DNA of 64,000 nucleotides from Spirodela intermedia (Eukaryota > Streptophyta > Magnoliopsida > Alismatales > Araceae): positions 62,001 through 126,000 of the forward strand of contig LR746272.1 of assembly GCA_902729315.2 (NCBI GenBank). The letters run 5' to 3'. The stretch's first letter is position 1. Every line of letters begins with the position of its first letter. The notes beneath the pieces were generated by a model. The model ran no database searches, had not been told where the DNA came from, and saw only the letters and a list, made by a program, of their open reading frames with translations. The translations under genes and the position numbers were made by a program. Shown here in pieces: positions 11,801 to 23,746 of the stretch.

Positions 11801-14800
11801 AAAACTCATTTATTCATTAAAAAAGAGAGAAAATATCAAACAATATAGAGCCAATTATCTCTGTCTAAGGGTATTAATGCATGATAATAAGTAGATCCCC
11901 AAGAAAAATGAAAATGTTGTGGTTACCATCCAGTGTTTGGGCATCAATAACAATAAAGTCCACCTTCTGAACACTGAAGCGATAGTTTCGCAAGCCAAAA
12001 TCTTTCTCAAAGCGGCTAATCACCTGTCACATAAAAATATAATGTTGCAAATCCGCTACTCTTACATGGATGTATATATACGTATGTTACATTAAATTCG
12101 GCATAAAGTTCACTCAAAGAGCAGCACAAGAGCCCGCAAAAGTTCAACTCGATTACAACTGGCATTGGATATCATTAAACTGGAGTATCAAGTATTGTGG
12201 AGGCTCAATGCCTCAAAAGTTTGAATGCGCCATAGTTGGGGTGGAGCAGACAATTATCTACTGAAGAATGGTAGAGTTATATTTTAATCAATGGAACATG
12301 CTATATTACCAATACAAATGAAACTTCCGTCAACTTCCGAAAAGAGGAATCCATGGAAGTCTTCTGAAGCATGTATTTGGAAAAGGAAAATAATGATCTC
12401 ATGATAGTTAATGTTGATCCTTCAAGCATCTTACTGATGGATGGTCATTGTGGCTGTGAGAGGATTAGAACAAGAAAGATATAATGAAGCTCATCAAAGG
12501 CCACGAATTGTGCCTCCATAGCCAGAAAATTTGTACGAGGAGATCAATTTATTCTCTAATGGGACAGATTTGAGGTAAATCACTTCCTGATGCCCTTCCC
12601 TTTCATTTGCATTCATCTAGATCAAGATCCTTCGAAGACAATCAGAGAAAGTATCAACCGTTCTTCAAAACGTACCTCCGGATGATGAGAGTGCAGACCA
12701 GAATACCCAATGTCATGGTTCCCACTAAGGTAGTAAAGTTTGATGTCCGCATCCCTTCCTCGTTCCTTTAAATAGAATATATGCTTGAAACGATTTAAGG
12801 ATTCCTTCCACCTGTAAAGAGAGCGTAAAAAAAGTAGATCAGTTAACATTTTTGAGCCATCCTTCAAGATGAAATTCAGGAAAAGCGTATTCAATATAGA
12901 GAACATTGTCATCAATAAATTAGCGTATTTTAAAGATTTTTTATTCTTAATTCGGATAAAAAAACGTTTTCTTATATCCAGGAAGCACAACCAGAGAGAA
13001 CAATCAGTCTACTTGCTGAGATATGCATTTTTCTTGGGATTCGGCAAGTTCTATTAGTGTAATGAGAAAAGGACCCAAGTAGGCCTCCCCAACGTATATA
13101 GCCAGCACCAAAAAGTTCATGGTCGGCACACAGCATAAGTCGAGAATAGTGAAATAATATGGCTAAGGTCGAAAGCAAGGAGAGAAGATGATTTGACCTT
13201 CACCAAGTCAGAAGTGTATGAGCTTCTGCGCTAGAGGCATATCAGTCATGTTCACCCTCGGTGCAAGAGGATGGAGAATGGAGACCTGTCCTGGAGAGGT
13301 TAAATCCAAGAGATGGATAATGGAACCTGCAGAACCTATCTGCAAACCAATCGTTTCTCAATGTGACCTGAAGGCATCAAAATGTCAAAACTATTCGGTT
13401 GCATGATTGCAACTTCAATTGAAAGTGAAGTCCAATTGCCTTACCCTACTTGTGATAACATTACTGAGAGGTTAGTTAATATTTCAAGAGAAAAAAAATT
13501 GTAACCTGGAGTCGGTAGGATATATAGAGAGGTCATGTGCATTATCAGTAATTAGCATAGACAAAGATGTCAATCGTCCATGTGGTCTATTTATTGAATG
13601 TTTGTACTACGTACAATGAAAAGTTTTACACAATCATTGCGGATATCATGGGAACGCCAGTGGGTTGCTTGGAGTTCATAAAGATCGCAAGAGGAGTTCC
13701 TTAGCGTGTAACCTTTGATTCAGAGGTTAGTATGAACGTCACTAAATGAAGACAATGTCTACAACACTTTTAACAAATCTAGTGTTATGCCACCCAGTGT
13801 CTAAGCGCATAATATACAGCTTTGATTGATGACAACACAAAAACAAAAATACGTAAATACATAAGGCCCGTGTTTTAGCAACCAAAATGAGCAGAGTAGA
13901 ACACAAAAGACCAAAAAAACTAGACGGACTGTCAAAATGTAAATTCACCGTCAACGACCGGCCATATATGATACAAAAAACAATAACACAACTAAATAAG
14001 CTTTCCTTACTCTTGGTCTGACAACAACGGTCCCCCGTCAAATTGATCACCCAGAAACAGCACTATATCAGGCTTGAAAGGCAGAATAGACGACAAGAAA
14101 GATCTTCTCATGTACAGATCCGTGTAAAATTTTGCAGCCTCTAGTACCATTGATTCTGGAGGAAGGCCCAGAGATGTCCGATCCATAAGCTGTCATAACA
14201 AATTTGAGCTTTAAAACGGTAATAAAATACAAAATTTCTAACCAAAAATAAATGTTTAGAATGCTTTTCTAGAATATTAAACTAACTCGTCCAATTTCAA
14301 GAAACCAAGAGGTAAGTTTAATAATCCATCCACAGATTTTGTAATGCTACACCATTCGCAGTTCAGTTTTCTGTCAAACAGAAGTCATTCTTCTGTAAAG
14401 CAACATTGATTCCTTCAATTTGAATCAAAATCTCATAAATGGGAGTGACAATTCAAAATTCAGCAAAAGAAACTGAAGCCTGGAGCCAAGATATGAAAAG
14501 ATAAAGAGAACAACATATTGGAAATAAAAAGGTAAATAGAAGAAAGGGAAGGTAATTAAACCTGTGGATCAGCCAGAACTGCAACATTCAGACGGTCATC
14601 TGGATTTTGTTTGATGCCCATTATCTGTAGAATCAAATGAATGACAGGTCAAAAAGGGTGGTTAGGCAGACAATAGGGAGAAATGATTCCATGATAGGAT
14701 ATGTAAACATGTGAGGACATAAAAACCACTAACAAACCCCTGTTGTGTCCAATGTGATTTTGATTCCCCTATAGGGAGATGATTGAGTGTACAGTTATCC

Positions 14801-15389
14801 GATTAACATGCGGCTTAGCCGCATAGGGAAACTCGAAAAGATTTTGACAGGTTTCTGTGGCTCAATAATCTTCATAAACTTGTGTCATATCCATGTCATA
14901 CAACCGTGGTATCTAACCAAGAATAAATTGAACGCTTATTCCGCACATTATGTTACACTATGAGTCCCCAGTTGATGATCAATTCCAAGGAGGACTTCCT
15001 AGAATGAATACAGAGTCCTGCCCGTAAGAAAATAACTGCTATACACTGCATTGTACAGTGAATCATTCGCACAAGCACGTCACAGAAATGCAATAGTTGT
15101 CACAGGATAATTAAATGCCCAAAGTAGAGAAGCGGCCTAAGTGGCCTTTTCCATGACCTCTAAACTTTCTTGAGCCAGTTCTACCGTAACTCATGTTGAT
15201 CTCTGTCGTTCTAACATTAACATTGGTCAAACTCTCACTTCCGCTATTGGAGTATACCTCTGTGATGTAACTCTCTACTTGAAATGGTACCCAAACAACA
15301 AGAACAGTGAGTGCACAAACAATGAAAACCCGACCAAAATTGTAAGGCCCCAAAACAGTCGGAATTGTCACCATGATGGCAGGTCTCAT
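8816..15389 (-). CDS. Calcineurin-like metallophosphoesterase, PGAP5/Cdc1-like, membrane-anchored
   Basis: Thirteen coding exons, highest first: 15258-15389, 14562-14624, 14011-14189, 12676-12811, 11927-12023, 10661-10708, 10470-10570, 10351-10385, 9973-10030, 9762-9836, 9540-9694, 9200-9442, 8816-9044. All introns are GT-AG, phases match at every junction, and the sum is 516 residues plus stop. Metal-site motifs appear in order: A-D-P-Q (62-65), G-D-Q-F-D-G-G (112-118), G-N-H-D (155-158), T-H-I-P-L-H-R (229-235) and S-G-H-D-H-D (288-293). A hydrophobic segment near residues 12-35 should be an anchor; two more lie near 361-375 and at the C-terminus. The usual D-x-H of motif I is D-P-Q, as in plant homologues. 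Yeast Cdc1 and mammalian PGAP5 remodel GPI-anchor ethanolamine-phosphate in the ER or ER-exit sites; that role is inferred here. The first exon and start are the least certain part (a second Met follows at residue 6). Confidence 0.88.
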
Positions 15390-16372
15390 CCAATAACAAC
15401 CACAAGATAGTAAGAGTTTAGAGGCGTCAATGATACACTTTTACAACATGATTCTATTACGCCCATCATTTAAATGGATTTCCCAAGAGCATAACGTCTC
15501 CATTTGACGCACACAAGGAAGACAGCGTGTGAGTTTGTGAATGAAAAAATAAATAAGCGATGTTCGAAGAGCAAAATTTGAAAATGAGCGAACGAATCTG
15601 AAGGCTTTTGTTAGGAGTGAGAATGAAAACCTGAGCAAAGAGACAGAAGAGGTCACTGATGTCTGACTGAGGTCGATGCGTATGCAAACAAACATGTGTC
15701 AGTGGAGAGAGATTCTCCTACGACGACGAAATAGAAATTCCCTTCTTAGGGAGATAGAGAGAGCACGTAATTTACGTTTTCTTTCTCCTTTTGAAGAGGC
15801 CGCGATGTACCCCTCGAACACATCTGATGCGTTCGGGGGTGCTTGTTATCCCCCGAATGAACCAGATGTGACGAGACAGACGAGATCCGCGTAAGCAGTT
15901 ACTGTTCTTGGTGGCATTCTACCTCGCACGGGGAAGGACGATCACAGTCTGCCGATTCGAGCATAGAGGATCTACCGAATGGATCGGTAGGGGAGCGTCC
16001 AAAAATCAAACCGTAGGAGGTAAACTGTTCGAGAGGGAAAACAAAAGCAGTCTTTATAGCAGCTCTTCGCTTACCGAGGAGGAGAATTCCCCGTGCGGCC
16101 AGGAGCATGTCCAGAAGGGGAGCCAGTAGGTGAACATCTCCCCGTAAAGGAGCGTACCGGCCCACGCGCAACAGAGGAGAAGCGTCAGCCGGGAAAGACT
16201 GAGCATCGTGTTCGTGGGGCTTCCAACCAGACAGGCAGGAGCGACGCCCGGAGGGGTAGGCAGGCCGCGGGAGCTAACCGAAGCAGCGGAGAAGAAGAAG
16301 TCAGCTCGCTATTTGGGCCTCTCTCCCGCTTCATTTTGTGCAAGGAGACGGACGGCATTAGTTATGTATTAG
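15390..16372. other. 5' flank of metallophosphoesterase gene, then GC-balanced block of unknown origin
   Basis: About 15390-15780 is the likely leader and promoter of the minus-strand gene. From about 15880 to 16340 the sequence becomes purine-rich and GC-balanced, unlike the flanking AT-rich DNA, and stops abruptly at the copia LTR at 16373. Open frames of 70-104 codons occur on both strands but none looks like a known protein. Confidence 0.4.
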
Positions 16373-16727
16373 TGTTGAGATGGCTCATATCTATATTGGC
16401 ACGATGAAGTCAACCGTCAAGCAGGTTACTGGCCGCGCGCCGGGTCAGCGAGTAGAGGAGCATTGGTATCAGTTTTTCCTATGATGTTTGAGGGTACTTT
16501 TATAATCTCTCTGGAGAAGAGAGAGGGGATTGACAAATTGCAACATGTGTGGTCTCTCTTGAATTATGCACGCAGTCTTGATTATCCCGTGCATTCACCC
16601 TCTCGGACTCTTTTCATCTCTTTTCTCAAGAAGATAAAAGCAGATCAATTGCTGTTTGAATTACAACAAGGTAATTAATTTCCTCTTTTCGTCTTGTATG
16701 TCATTTGCTGTGCTTATCGATGTAACA
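16373..16727 (+). repeat. 5' LTR of copia element
   Basis: Begins TGTTGAGATGGCTC and appears to end TGTAACA just before the primer-binding-like site. It retains CG-rich words (GGCCGCGCGCC near 16431) that are changed in the 3' LTR. Confidence 0.7.
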
Positions 16728-16790
16728 AGTGATATTAGAGCACTAATTAGAAGTGACAATCAAGTGATAAACACTTATTAAAAATTCAAC

Positions 16791-19700
16791 ATGGAGAAAT
16801 TTGACAAAACACTCAACTTTAGTGTATGGCAGAGATGAATGAAAGATCTAATGGTTTAGCAAGATCTAGTCAAGGGATTATATGAAAAAATAAAGAAAAC
16901 ATGAAATGATGATGGGCAACAATTGAGAAGGCTTGAAAATGAGACTCACTGATAGCATTCATTTGTCTCTAGCAAATTCTATTGCGTATCATGTCTTAGA
17001 TGAGAGTTTGCCTAGAAGGATTTACACAGAATTGTAGAGTTGATTTATTTGAAACCTTTGATGAAACAAAAATTGCATGGGCTTATAAGATGACAAAGGT
17101 TATGATCTTATTGCTCATATAAATAATATAATCAGATCATCAATGATCTACTGATATTAGGGATAAAATTTGAAGATAAATAATAAGACATTGATCCTCC
17201 TTCTCTCTGAAACACTCAAGCATTTAATGATAGTATTGTTGTGGGGATAGAAAACCCTTTACACTGAAGAAGTTACACCTACTTTTTTACAATATAAAGA
17301 GAGGAAGAATAATTTGAAAAGACTCACAAGTTGAAGGGCTATGACTAAAGAAAGGGGGAAAAAGTGAAAGAGTGAGGGAAAAAGAAAAGTCAATAGAGAT
17401 TAGGAAGTCATATTTACAATCAAATCTAGAGCAAATTAAACTAAGACCATAGAATGATGTGTCATGAGAAGGAACACTTGTTGAGAGACTATCTAAGGCT
17501 AAACCATGAAAATAGGGGTAAGAACAACCTTTCTACCTCTGCAAATATTGCAAGAGAGGGATTAGACATTAGTGACAGGGATATACTATCGATGCTTGTT
17601 GTAATAAAACATATTTATATCCTTTGGATATTAGACTTTGGGTTTTCGTATCATGATTCTAAATGTAAAATCAGTTTGACACTTACAAGACAATCAATTT
17701 AGGATGAGTTGTAATGGGGAGTGATGATTCACAAAAAATGTTGCAATAGGTATAATCAAAATTAAGATGCATGATGTTACCTTGAGGACTTCAAAGAATG
17801 TGAGATATATGTTTGATATCAAGAAAAAACTAATTTTACTAAGAACATTGAATACATATGGCATTACATTTATGGTAGAAACTATAACCTTGAGTCTATA
17901 AAGGAGCATTGGTAAAGATAAAAGTAAAGAAGCTATTACAAAATATTTACATGTTTTTGGGAATATAGTTGTATGTGGAGCATCATCAGTCACACCTGAA
18001 GACTCTACAACAAACATCATACTATTATGATGCTTAAAGTTAGGTCATATTAATGAAAATAGTATAAAGGATCTTCATAAGTGAAGTTTACTAAAGGGAG
18101 TCAATGCCTATAGTTAGATTTTGACAAATACATTTTTATGCAAAATACTGCAAGATTCAATTTTAAAAAACCATTTGTAGTAGAAAAAATATTAAATCAT
18201 GTATATTCAGATGTTTGGGAGCACATGAGCATAAAGGCAAATGAAAGATCATACTACTATAAGTTGTATCAATAATATTCCAAGAAAGATAGGGTTTATT
18301 TATAAATCATACTACAAAGTTTCTTGTGAAATAAAATTGTGAAAAGTGGAAGTGAAAAACTAGATGACGAAAAAGATCAAAGTCTTGAGAACTATTAATT
18401 TTGCATAGTATAAAGATTCTTATTTGAAGTATTGCAAAGAACACAAGATTAAGAGACCCCGCAGGCAAAAAGCAACACAATAAAGTAGTGTTGTAGAGAT
18501 AATGAAGTAGACAGTTTTCAACAATGTATTAGCATAGTTTGTTATGTAATTAATATATCACCAAATATTGTTCTTGCTCAAAAAGATGGTGAAGAAGTTG
18601 GTGTTAGAGGGTATATTTAAAATTTTAGATAATTAATGTCTTTTGTAATGTCACACATAAACTCAACCTTGTCGAGTGAACTCTAGATTAACAAGGTCTT
18701 TTTTATTGTCTTCTTCCTGCTTACTTTGCTGCCTCTGGCCTCATTTGGTCTCATTGGTGCTCCTCTAGCCTTGTCCTGACTCATTGTTGCTCCTCCCACC
18801 TCGTCTCATCTCACTATCATCCCTCTAGTCTTGTCTTGTCTTGCCGTCACCCCATCAAGATTCAAACTCATCTCGTAGCCTCCTCGTTGCAGCTCCAACT
18901 CATCACTACCTTCATCTCCTTGATTCTTGAATGGCTTGTCTCTTGTTAGTTTGAATAAGGGGATAAGTAGGCTATTCAAATCTGAAAATATTTGGTTGTT
19001 GTGGTTATGAACTTATTCCAAAGTGAGTAAAGATTAGAGCTCAACATGAAATCAAAGATGTGCATCTTCTTAAGCTATTATGCTATAATGATGGAGTTCA
19101 TGGATGCAAGTTTTAGGGTTCAAAAACTAATAAAAAATTAATTAGTAGAGATATAATATTTTTGAAACCTACATATTAAAGTCCAAAAATGACAAACATG
19201 TATTATATCTAGATAATGAAAATTATAGTAGAAAAAACATTTATGTGAAGGTTGATGGGGAAATTAATCTACCAAAATGCTAAAATAACATAATAAATTC
19301 AAGATAGTAATATAATGTTGCTACCAAAAAACTAGATGTACCATAAAATCACATGTGACGTATGGTTTTGAAGATTATGTTTATTTTTCTTTAAGGAAAG
19401 ATGGTGTTATGTCTTTCACAAGGGGTAATGAATCGTAAGAAAAAGGATGAATGGATGAAGCCTAACAAGACATGAGATGTAGACAAACTTTCTAAAGGAA
19501 ATAAAGTAGCTAGATGTAAATGGAACCTTAGGGAAAAGTATGTTAGATTTAAAAAAGGATAAAAGTTCTAGGCTCATTTAGTAGTTGAAGTATATTCACA
19601 AGAAAATTAAATTAACTACAATGAAATCTTCTCTCTACTAGTGAAACATACATCAATTAGGATAGTATTAGCTATAGTAATAAATGAAGACATGAATTAG

Positions 19701-20818
19701 AATAGCATGATGTAAAAGTTACATTGTTCTTTGGTATTTTAGAAGAAATTATTTCTATGTCCTAGCTTGAATGATACAAATAATTAGAATTGGAACATCT
19801 TGTTTTCATGTTAGAGAAATTAATCTATAAACTAAAATAATCTCCAGAACAATGGTATAAGAAGTTTAATTCATTCATGATGTAAATTTGTTACACCTAC
19901 TATGACTATTATGAAGATAGATTGTGTATTTTCTTAATATTATGTGGATATCACAAAAGTTATACATCAATAACGTATTGAAACTATTTGGTATGAGTGA
20001 TATTAAATAAGTAAACATCCTTTTCCTTGTCACTTTTAATTGCTTGAAATGTTTAAGTCCAAAGATTGAAGTAGAGGTACAAGAGATGAGCAAGATATTT
20101 TACGGTAATATATTAGGTTGTTAGATGTACATCATGAATTTTACAATACCTAACATAGTATATGCATTTGGTACAATGAGTAGATTTATGAAAATTTTAG
20201 GAAAATAATATTGAAAGAGATTAAGTGAATTGTAAGATATCTTAGAGGTTTCACTAATATTAAAATAACATTTTAAAAATGAAATATAATATCCATGGAA
20301 TATTCAATTGACATAGATTTTGCAAGTGATTTAGATAATCGTAGAATCACAACAAGTTATGTGTTTACATTTCTAAATAGGATAGTTAATTAGAAATATG
20401 TACTTTAAATGATTGTCATAGTATCTACAATCGAGGCTGTGTATGATAGATGCTAATGCTTCTAAAGAAGATTAATTCATGAAAGAAAAAACTGAAAATT
20501 GATCTACGTAGAGTATTTATATTGTAACAATTAGAGTGACATTTATTTGAGAAAAGGCATGTGTATCATACAAGGACTAAATAAATTGATGTGATGCTTC
20601 ACAAGATCAAAGAGTTAGTAAATTCAAGAGATATTTGATTATAGAAAATTCATATAAAAGAAAAAGTTACATATATGTTAACCAAGAAGATTACAATAGA
20701 GAAATACCAATATTACTTGAATTTGATTCTGATATCCAGTTACTAAAAAGGAGAAACTTCCCACCAAAGAAAACTGAGTACCAAATAATCTCCAAGGTAG
20801 TTGAGTTATTCACCTAGG
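16791..20818 (+). pseudogene. copia gag-pol remnant
   Basis: The gag starts M-E-K-F-D-K-T-L-N-F-S-V-W-Q, the copia opening in which a Trp-Gln pair is followed by basic residues. A zinc-knuckle relic (C-H-E-K-E-H, 17460-17480) lacks its full Cys set. The protease active site is seen as W-I-L-D-F-G (normally DSG) near 17630. Near 18195 H-V-Y-S-D-V-W marks the integrase core. C-K-W-N-L (normally CKWIFK) near 19515 and an RNase H block with N-R-R-I-T-T-S-Y-V-F (about 20338-20368) follow. Many stops and frameshifts prevent expression. Confidence 0.75.
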
Positions 20819-20825
20819 TAGATAC

Positions 20826-21130
20826 TGTTGAAATATGACTCATTTTGTTATGCCCAATGAAGTCAACTATCAAATAGCCTACTAGGTTGTGCACTGATTA
20901 GAACCATATGGAAAAGAAAGACGTCTCTAAGTTTCTTCCCGGTAGTTTTTTCGGAGAAGATAAGTAGATATAAATACTCGGGACAGAATTGGAACGTGTG
21001 GCTTTTTGAATTCAACATACAATTATTTATTCTGTTTATTCACTCTCTCTCACTCTCACGCAAATCGGTTGATTTCAGGCAATCTCAATTCTGGTATTCT
21101 TATCGGTTCTCATTTTTGTCTGTAGCTTGG
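20826..21130 (+). repeat. 3' LTR of copia element
   Basis: Begins TGTTGAAATATGACTC and aligns to the 5' LTR over the opening block and again over a segment with a TATA-like TAGATATAAATA near 20965 and a CACTCTCTC tract near 21040. Many C-to-T and G-to-A differences from the 5' LTR are visible. The right end is approximate. Confidence 0.65.
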
Positions 21131-23746
21131 TGTCAGTGTAATGATCCACATTAAATTTATTTTTTTAAGTGGCTCGCCTTTTAAAGGACTCATTAAATGC
21201 CCAGATTCATATTTAATGGAGCACAAGTGGTCCGCAGACCGGAACGGCCCACGGAAGGAGAACGGAAACGGCCGATAACGTATAGACCGTTCTGAGGCGA
21301 CGGAAGAGCAAACGACCCAAACTGGCCACTTCTCATGAAAACAGCCCACACGTGGCACGTTTCTTGAATTCACGACGTGAGGCACGCTTCTCCAGTCGAC
21401 CCTAGGCGCCGAGGCTCCTCTTTATTTGTTCATCTCATTAGAAATTAGAAATAACTCGGGAGAGGATTTTAAGAAAAGTAGATCTCTAGGTTCAAGGATT
21501 CGTTCTCTATCAAACAGCAGGAACTGGGCCGGGGAGAGCGCGGTCTCAACAAAGCCGGCCCAATCCAGTGCTACAGTCCAGCAGCCCGAGCGGAGCCCAA
21601 GACGACAGGACGCGGGAACTTGCAGCCGATCCTGCTGGACAGAAGATGAGGACGGCGGAAGGATACGGCGGCGAACCTGCTCAAACGGCAGGATTCGACG
21701 CCGACGGATCCTGTCTCGTGAGAAGGAGCGGCCTCTGGAGAGGGAGGAAAAATCGTGTAATGAAACTCTTTCGGCAGCTGGAGACTCGCCATCTCGTATC
21801 GGCGACCTCAAGACCGGTGGTCTTGGTTTGTATTGCTTTTGTCTTCATCGAGTTCATCGTCGTACTCTGGCTCCTCTTTTCTTCTCTCTCCTCCCATTTC
21901 CTCCCCCCCTCACCGTTTACGCCATCTTCTGCTCACTTCACGGCGGACTCGGTCAGCGAGACGTGGCGTTTGTCTTGTGCGTGAAGTTAACAAGCCAGGT
22001 CCTTGACCGCGTCAACGGGAGCCCATCAGAATGCCAAGATAAAAAATTAGTTATTTTATATTCCTCTCTCATCAGAGGGCCAATTCTAGTGGACCTTTCA
22101 TCACTCGTGGACGTAGGAGGTCATAAAACACTCTTTCCTCCTTCACGTCATACGAATCGAGAGAGTAATTTCCGTTAGTCCATATTAGGCTTTTGCTCTA
22201 ATAGAATTGGATTGAAATTAGGTGAAAATAACTAAAAAAGAGTTAATGTTTCACCGAGTTGACTTGTCGTCCCCGCTATTTTTCTACAAGAGCCTCATCC
22301 CCGCACGGTGGTGCCGACGAATTTCCAATCTACTATTCCCTCCTATTCCCTGTTTGCAGCATTTCCAATGTACCACATTCAGAGACCTCTACGAGATACT
22401 CTCTTAGGCTGATGGCACTGACAACCCAAATGGCTCCATCCCCAAGGCTGACGGGCCGAGGGCGATGGCAACAGAGGGATTTGTCCCGCGACAGTGACGT
22501 GAGATAGCAGTAGGAAGAAGCGCGCTGGGCGCCCCTCCGCGCCGCCGGGCAGCCTCAACGTCGCTTCGAGAAAGGTGCTTTGCATCGCCAGGCCGTAGCG
22601 CTTTTACTTCTTCACTGGACATTTTATTCTCGATGAACTGCCAAAACCGCAGATGTGGACCGTCTTGTGGGGAGCAGACGCAACCTGACTTGTCTGTAGA
22701 AGTTTCATGCAGTTCTGGCCTGTAGAAGAGGAGTGGCTTTGTCACCATGGCGAGGTTGCAGAAGCATGCGTTTGAGTTGGAACAGTGGCTTATATTCTAT
22801 GACCAGAAAAAGCTTCCCAGGCAAATCCCTGTTCTGCTTCTCTACTAAGCTAGAACCCCGCACTTTAGAACCCAAACGTCCGATTGTTGTCTGTCGCAAC
22901 CATTTAGCGAAGTGCCGCATCGCCGCCGATCCATTTGTTACGTGGTACGCTATTTGATTATCCCATAAAAATCGACGAAGTAAAAAAAACCATTACAAGT
23001 TGGCTTAGGACCGGCTTGATAAAGAGAAGATAAAGGAGGTAGCTTACTTTCTCTCTTCTTTGTGGCGGTGCTACCTACGCCAAAGGTGGGGAGAACTTTC
23101 ATTTCTCAAATTCGTAGCATTAGGCCAGGGCGGGATTCGTCATCTCTCCCCTCAGACGGCAGGATATTTGATGCCGCAGGATCTTCAGCAAGGTTTTCGC
23201 GTCTTTAGGAGCACCAGATAAGGAGAGAATAGAAACTGCAGAGGAATGGAAGAATATAGCTGCAACAAGGCTCTGTTTTTGTTTTTTTAGTTTCTTCTTT
23301 TATCGAGAAGCCAAATCACGATCGACCCTACGATCCGCTAATGATTGAGGGAGGATCTGGCAGAAAATAAGAGGGTGGGATCACCTAGTCATACAAGAGT
23401 AGGATTACACGGGAAAATGAAATGAGACTGGGCTGAGTCCCGTGAGAAGGAAAAGCAGGGTTCCAATCCAGACCCGCGGACCAGATACGGACCCATAAAC
23501 CCGCACAATCCCCCAGCCACCTCGCCAAACATCCACTACGATTGGACTCTCGGACGTGATATAGCTCGTCAGCTATACTTTCCCCAAACTTCATCCTGCC
23601 GGCCCCAGTAAGCTAACCATCCTTGGGATCTGTGCGTGCAGGCTACTCTTATCGGCCGAGTGCGGCAGAGTTGGCCGTTCTGCACGTTTTCAGATGGGCT
23701 CTCATCCTTCTGTCGAGAGTCGCGAGGGCTCGTCTGTGGATGCTAC
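21131..23746. other. Intergenic stretch, no supported gene
   Basis: Open frames exist on both strands, the longest being 250 codons on plus (21426-22178) with a 129-codon antisense frame across it. They are Arg/Ser/Pro-rich, show no domain I recognise and look like chance frames in GC-rich DNA. The part next to 23747 is the expected 3' flank of the receptor kinase gene. Confidence 0.45.

Larger units (their letters stand above)
16373..21130 (+). mobile_element. Ty1/copia LTR retrotransposon, decayed
   Basis: Two related terminal repeats both begin TGTTGA (16373 and 20826) and share a G-A-A-G-T-C-A-A-C block shortly after. Between them, in order on plus, are a primer-binding-like site after the 5' repeat (GATATTAGAGCACT at about 16731, a decayed form of the initiator-Met-tRNA site), a gag start, a zinc knuckle remnant, protease, integrase, reverse transcriptase and RNase H traces. 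That order (integrase before reverse transcriptase) is copia. Stops and shifts are frequent, so the element is old and inactive. The right end of the 3' repeat is set by comparison with the length of the left one and is approximate. Confidence 0.8.

Noticed and set aside
21426-22178. 250-codon plus frame
   Set aside because: No domain, strong Arg/Ser/Pro bias and an open antisense frame across it indicate chance openness in GC-rich DNA.
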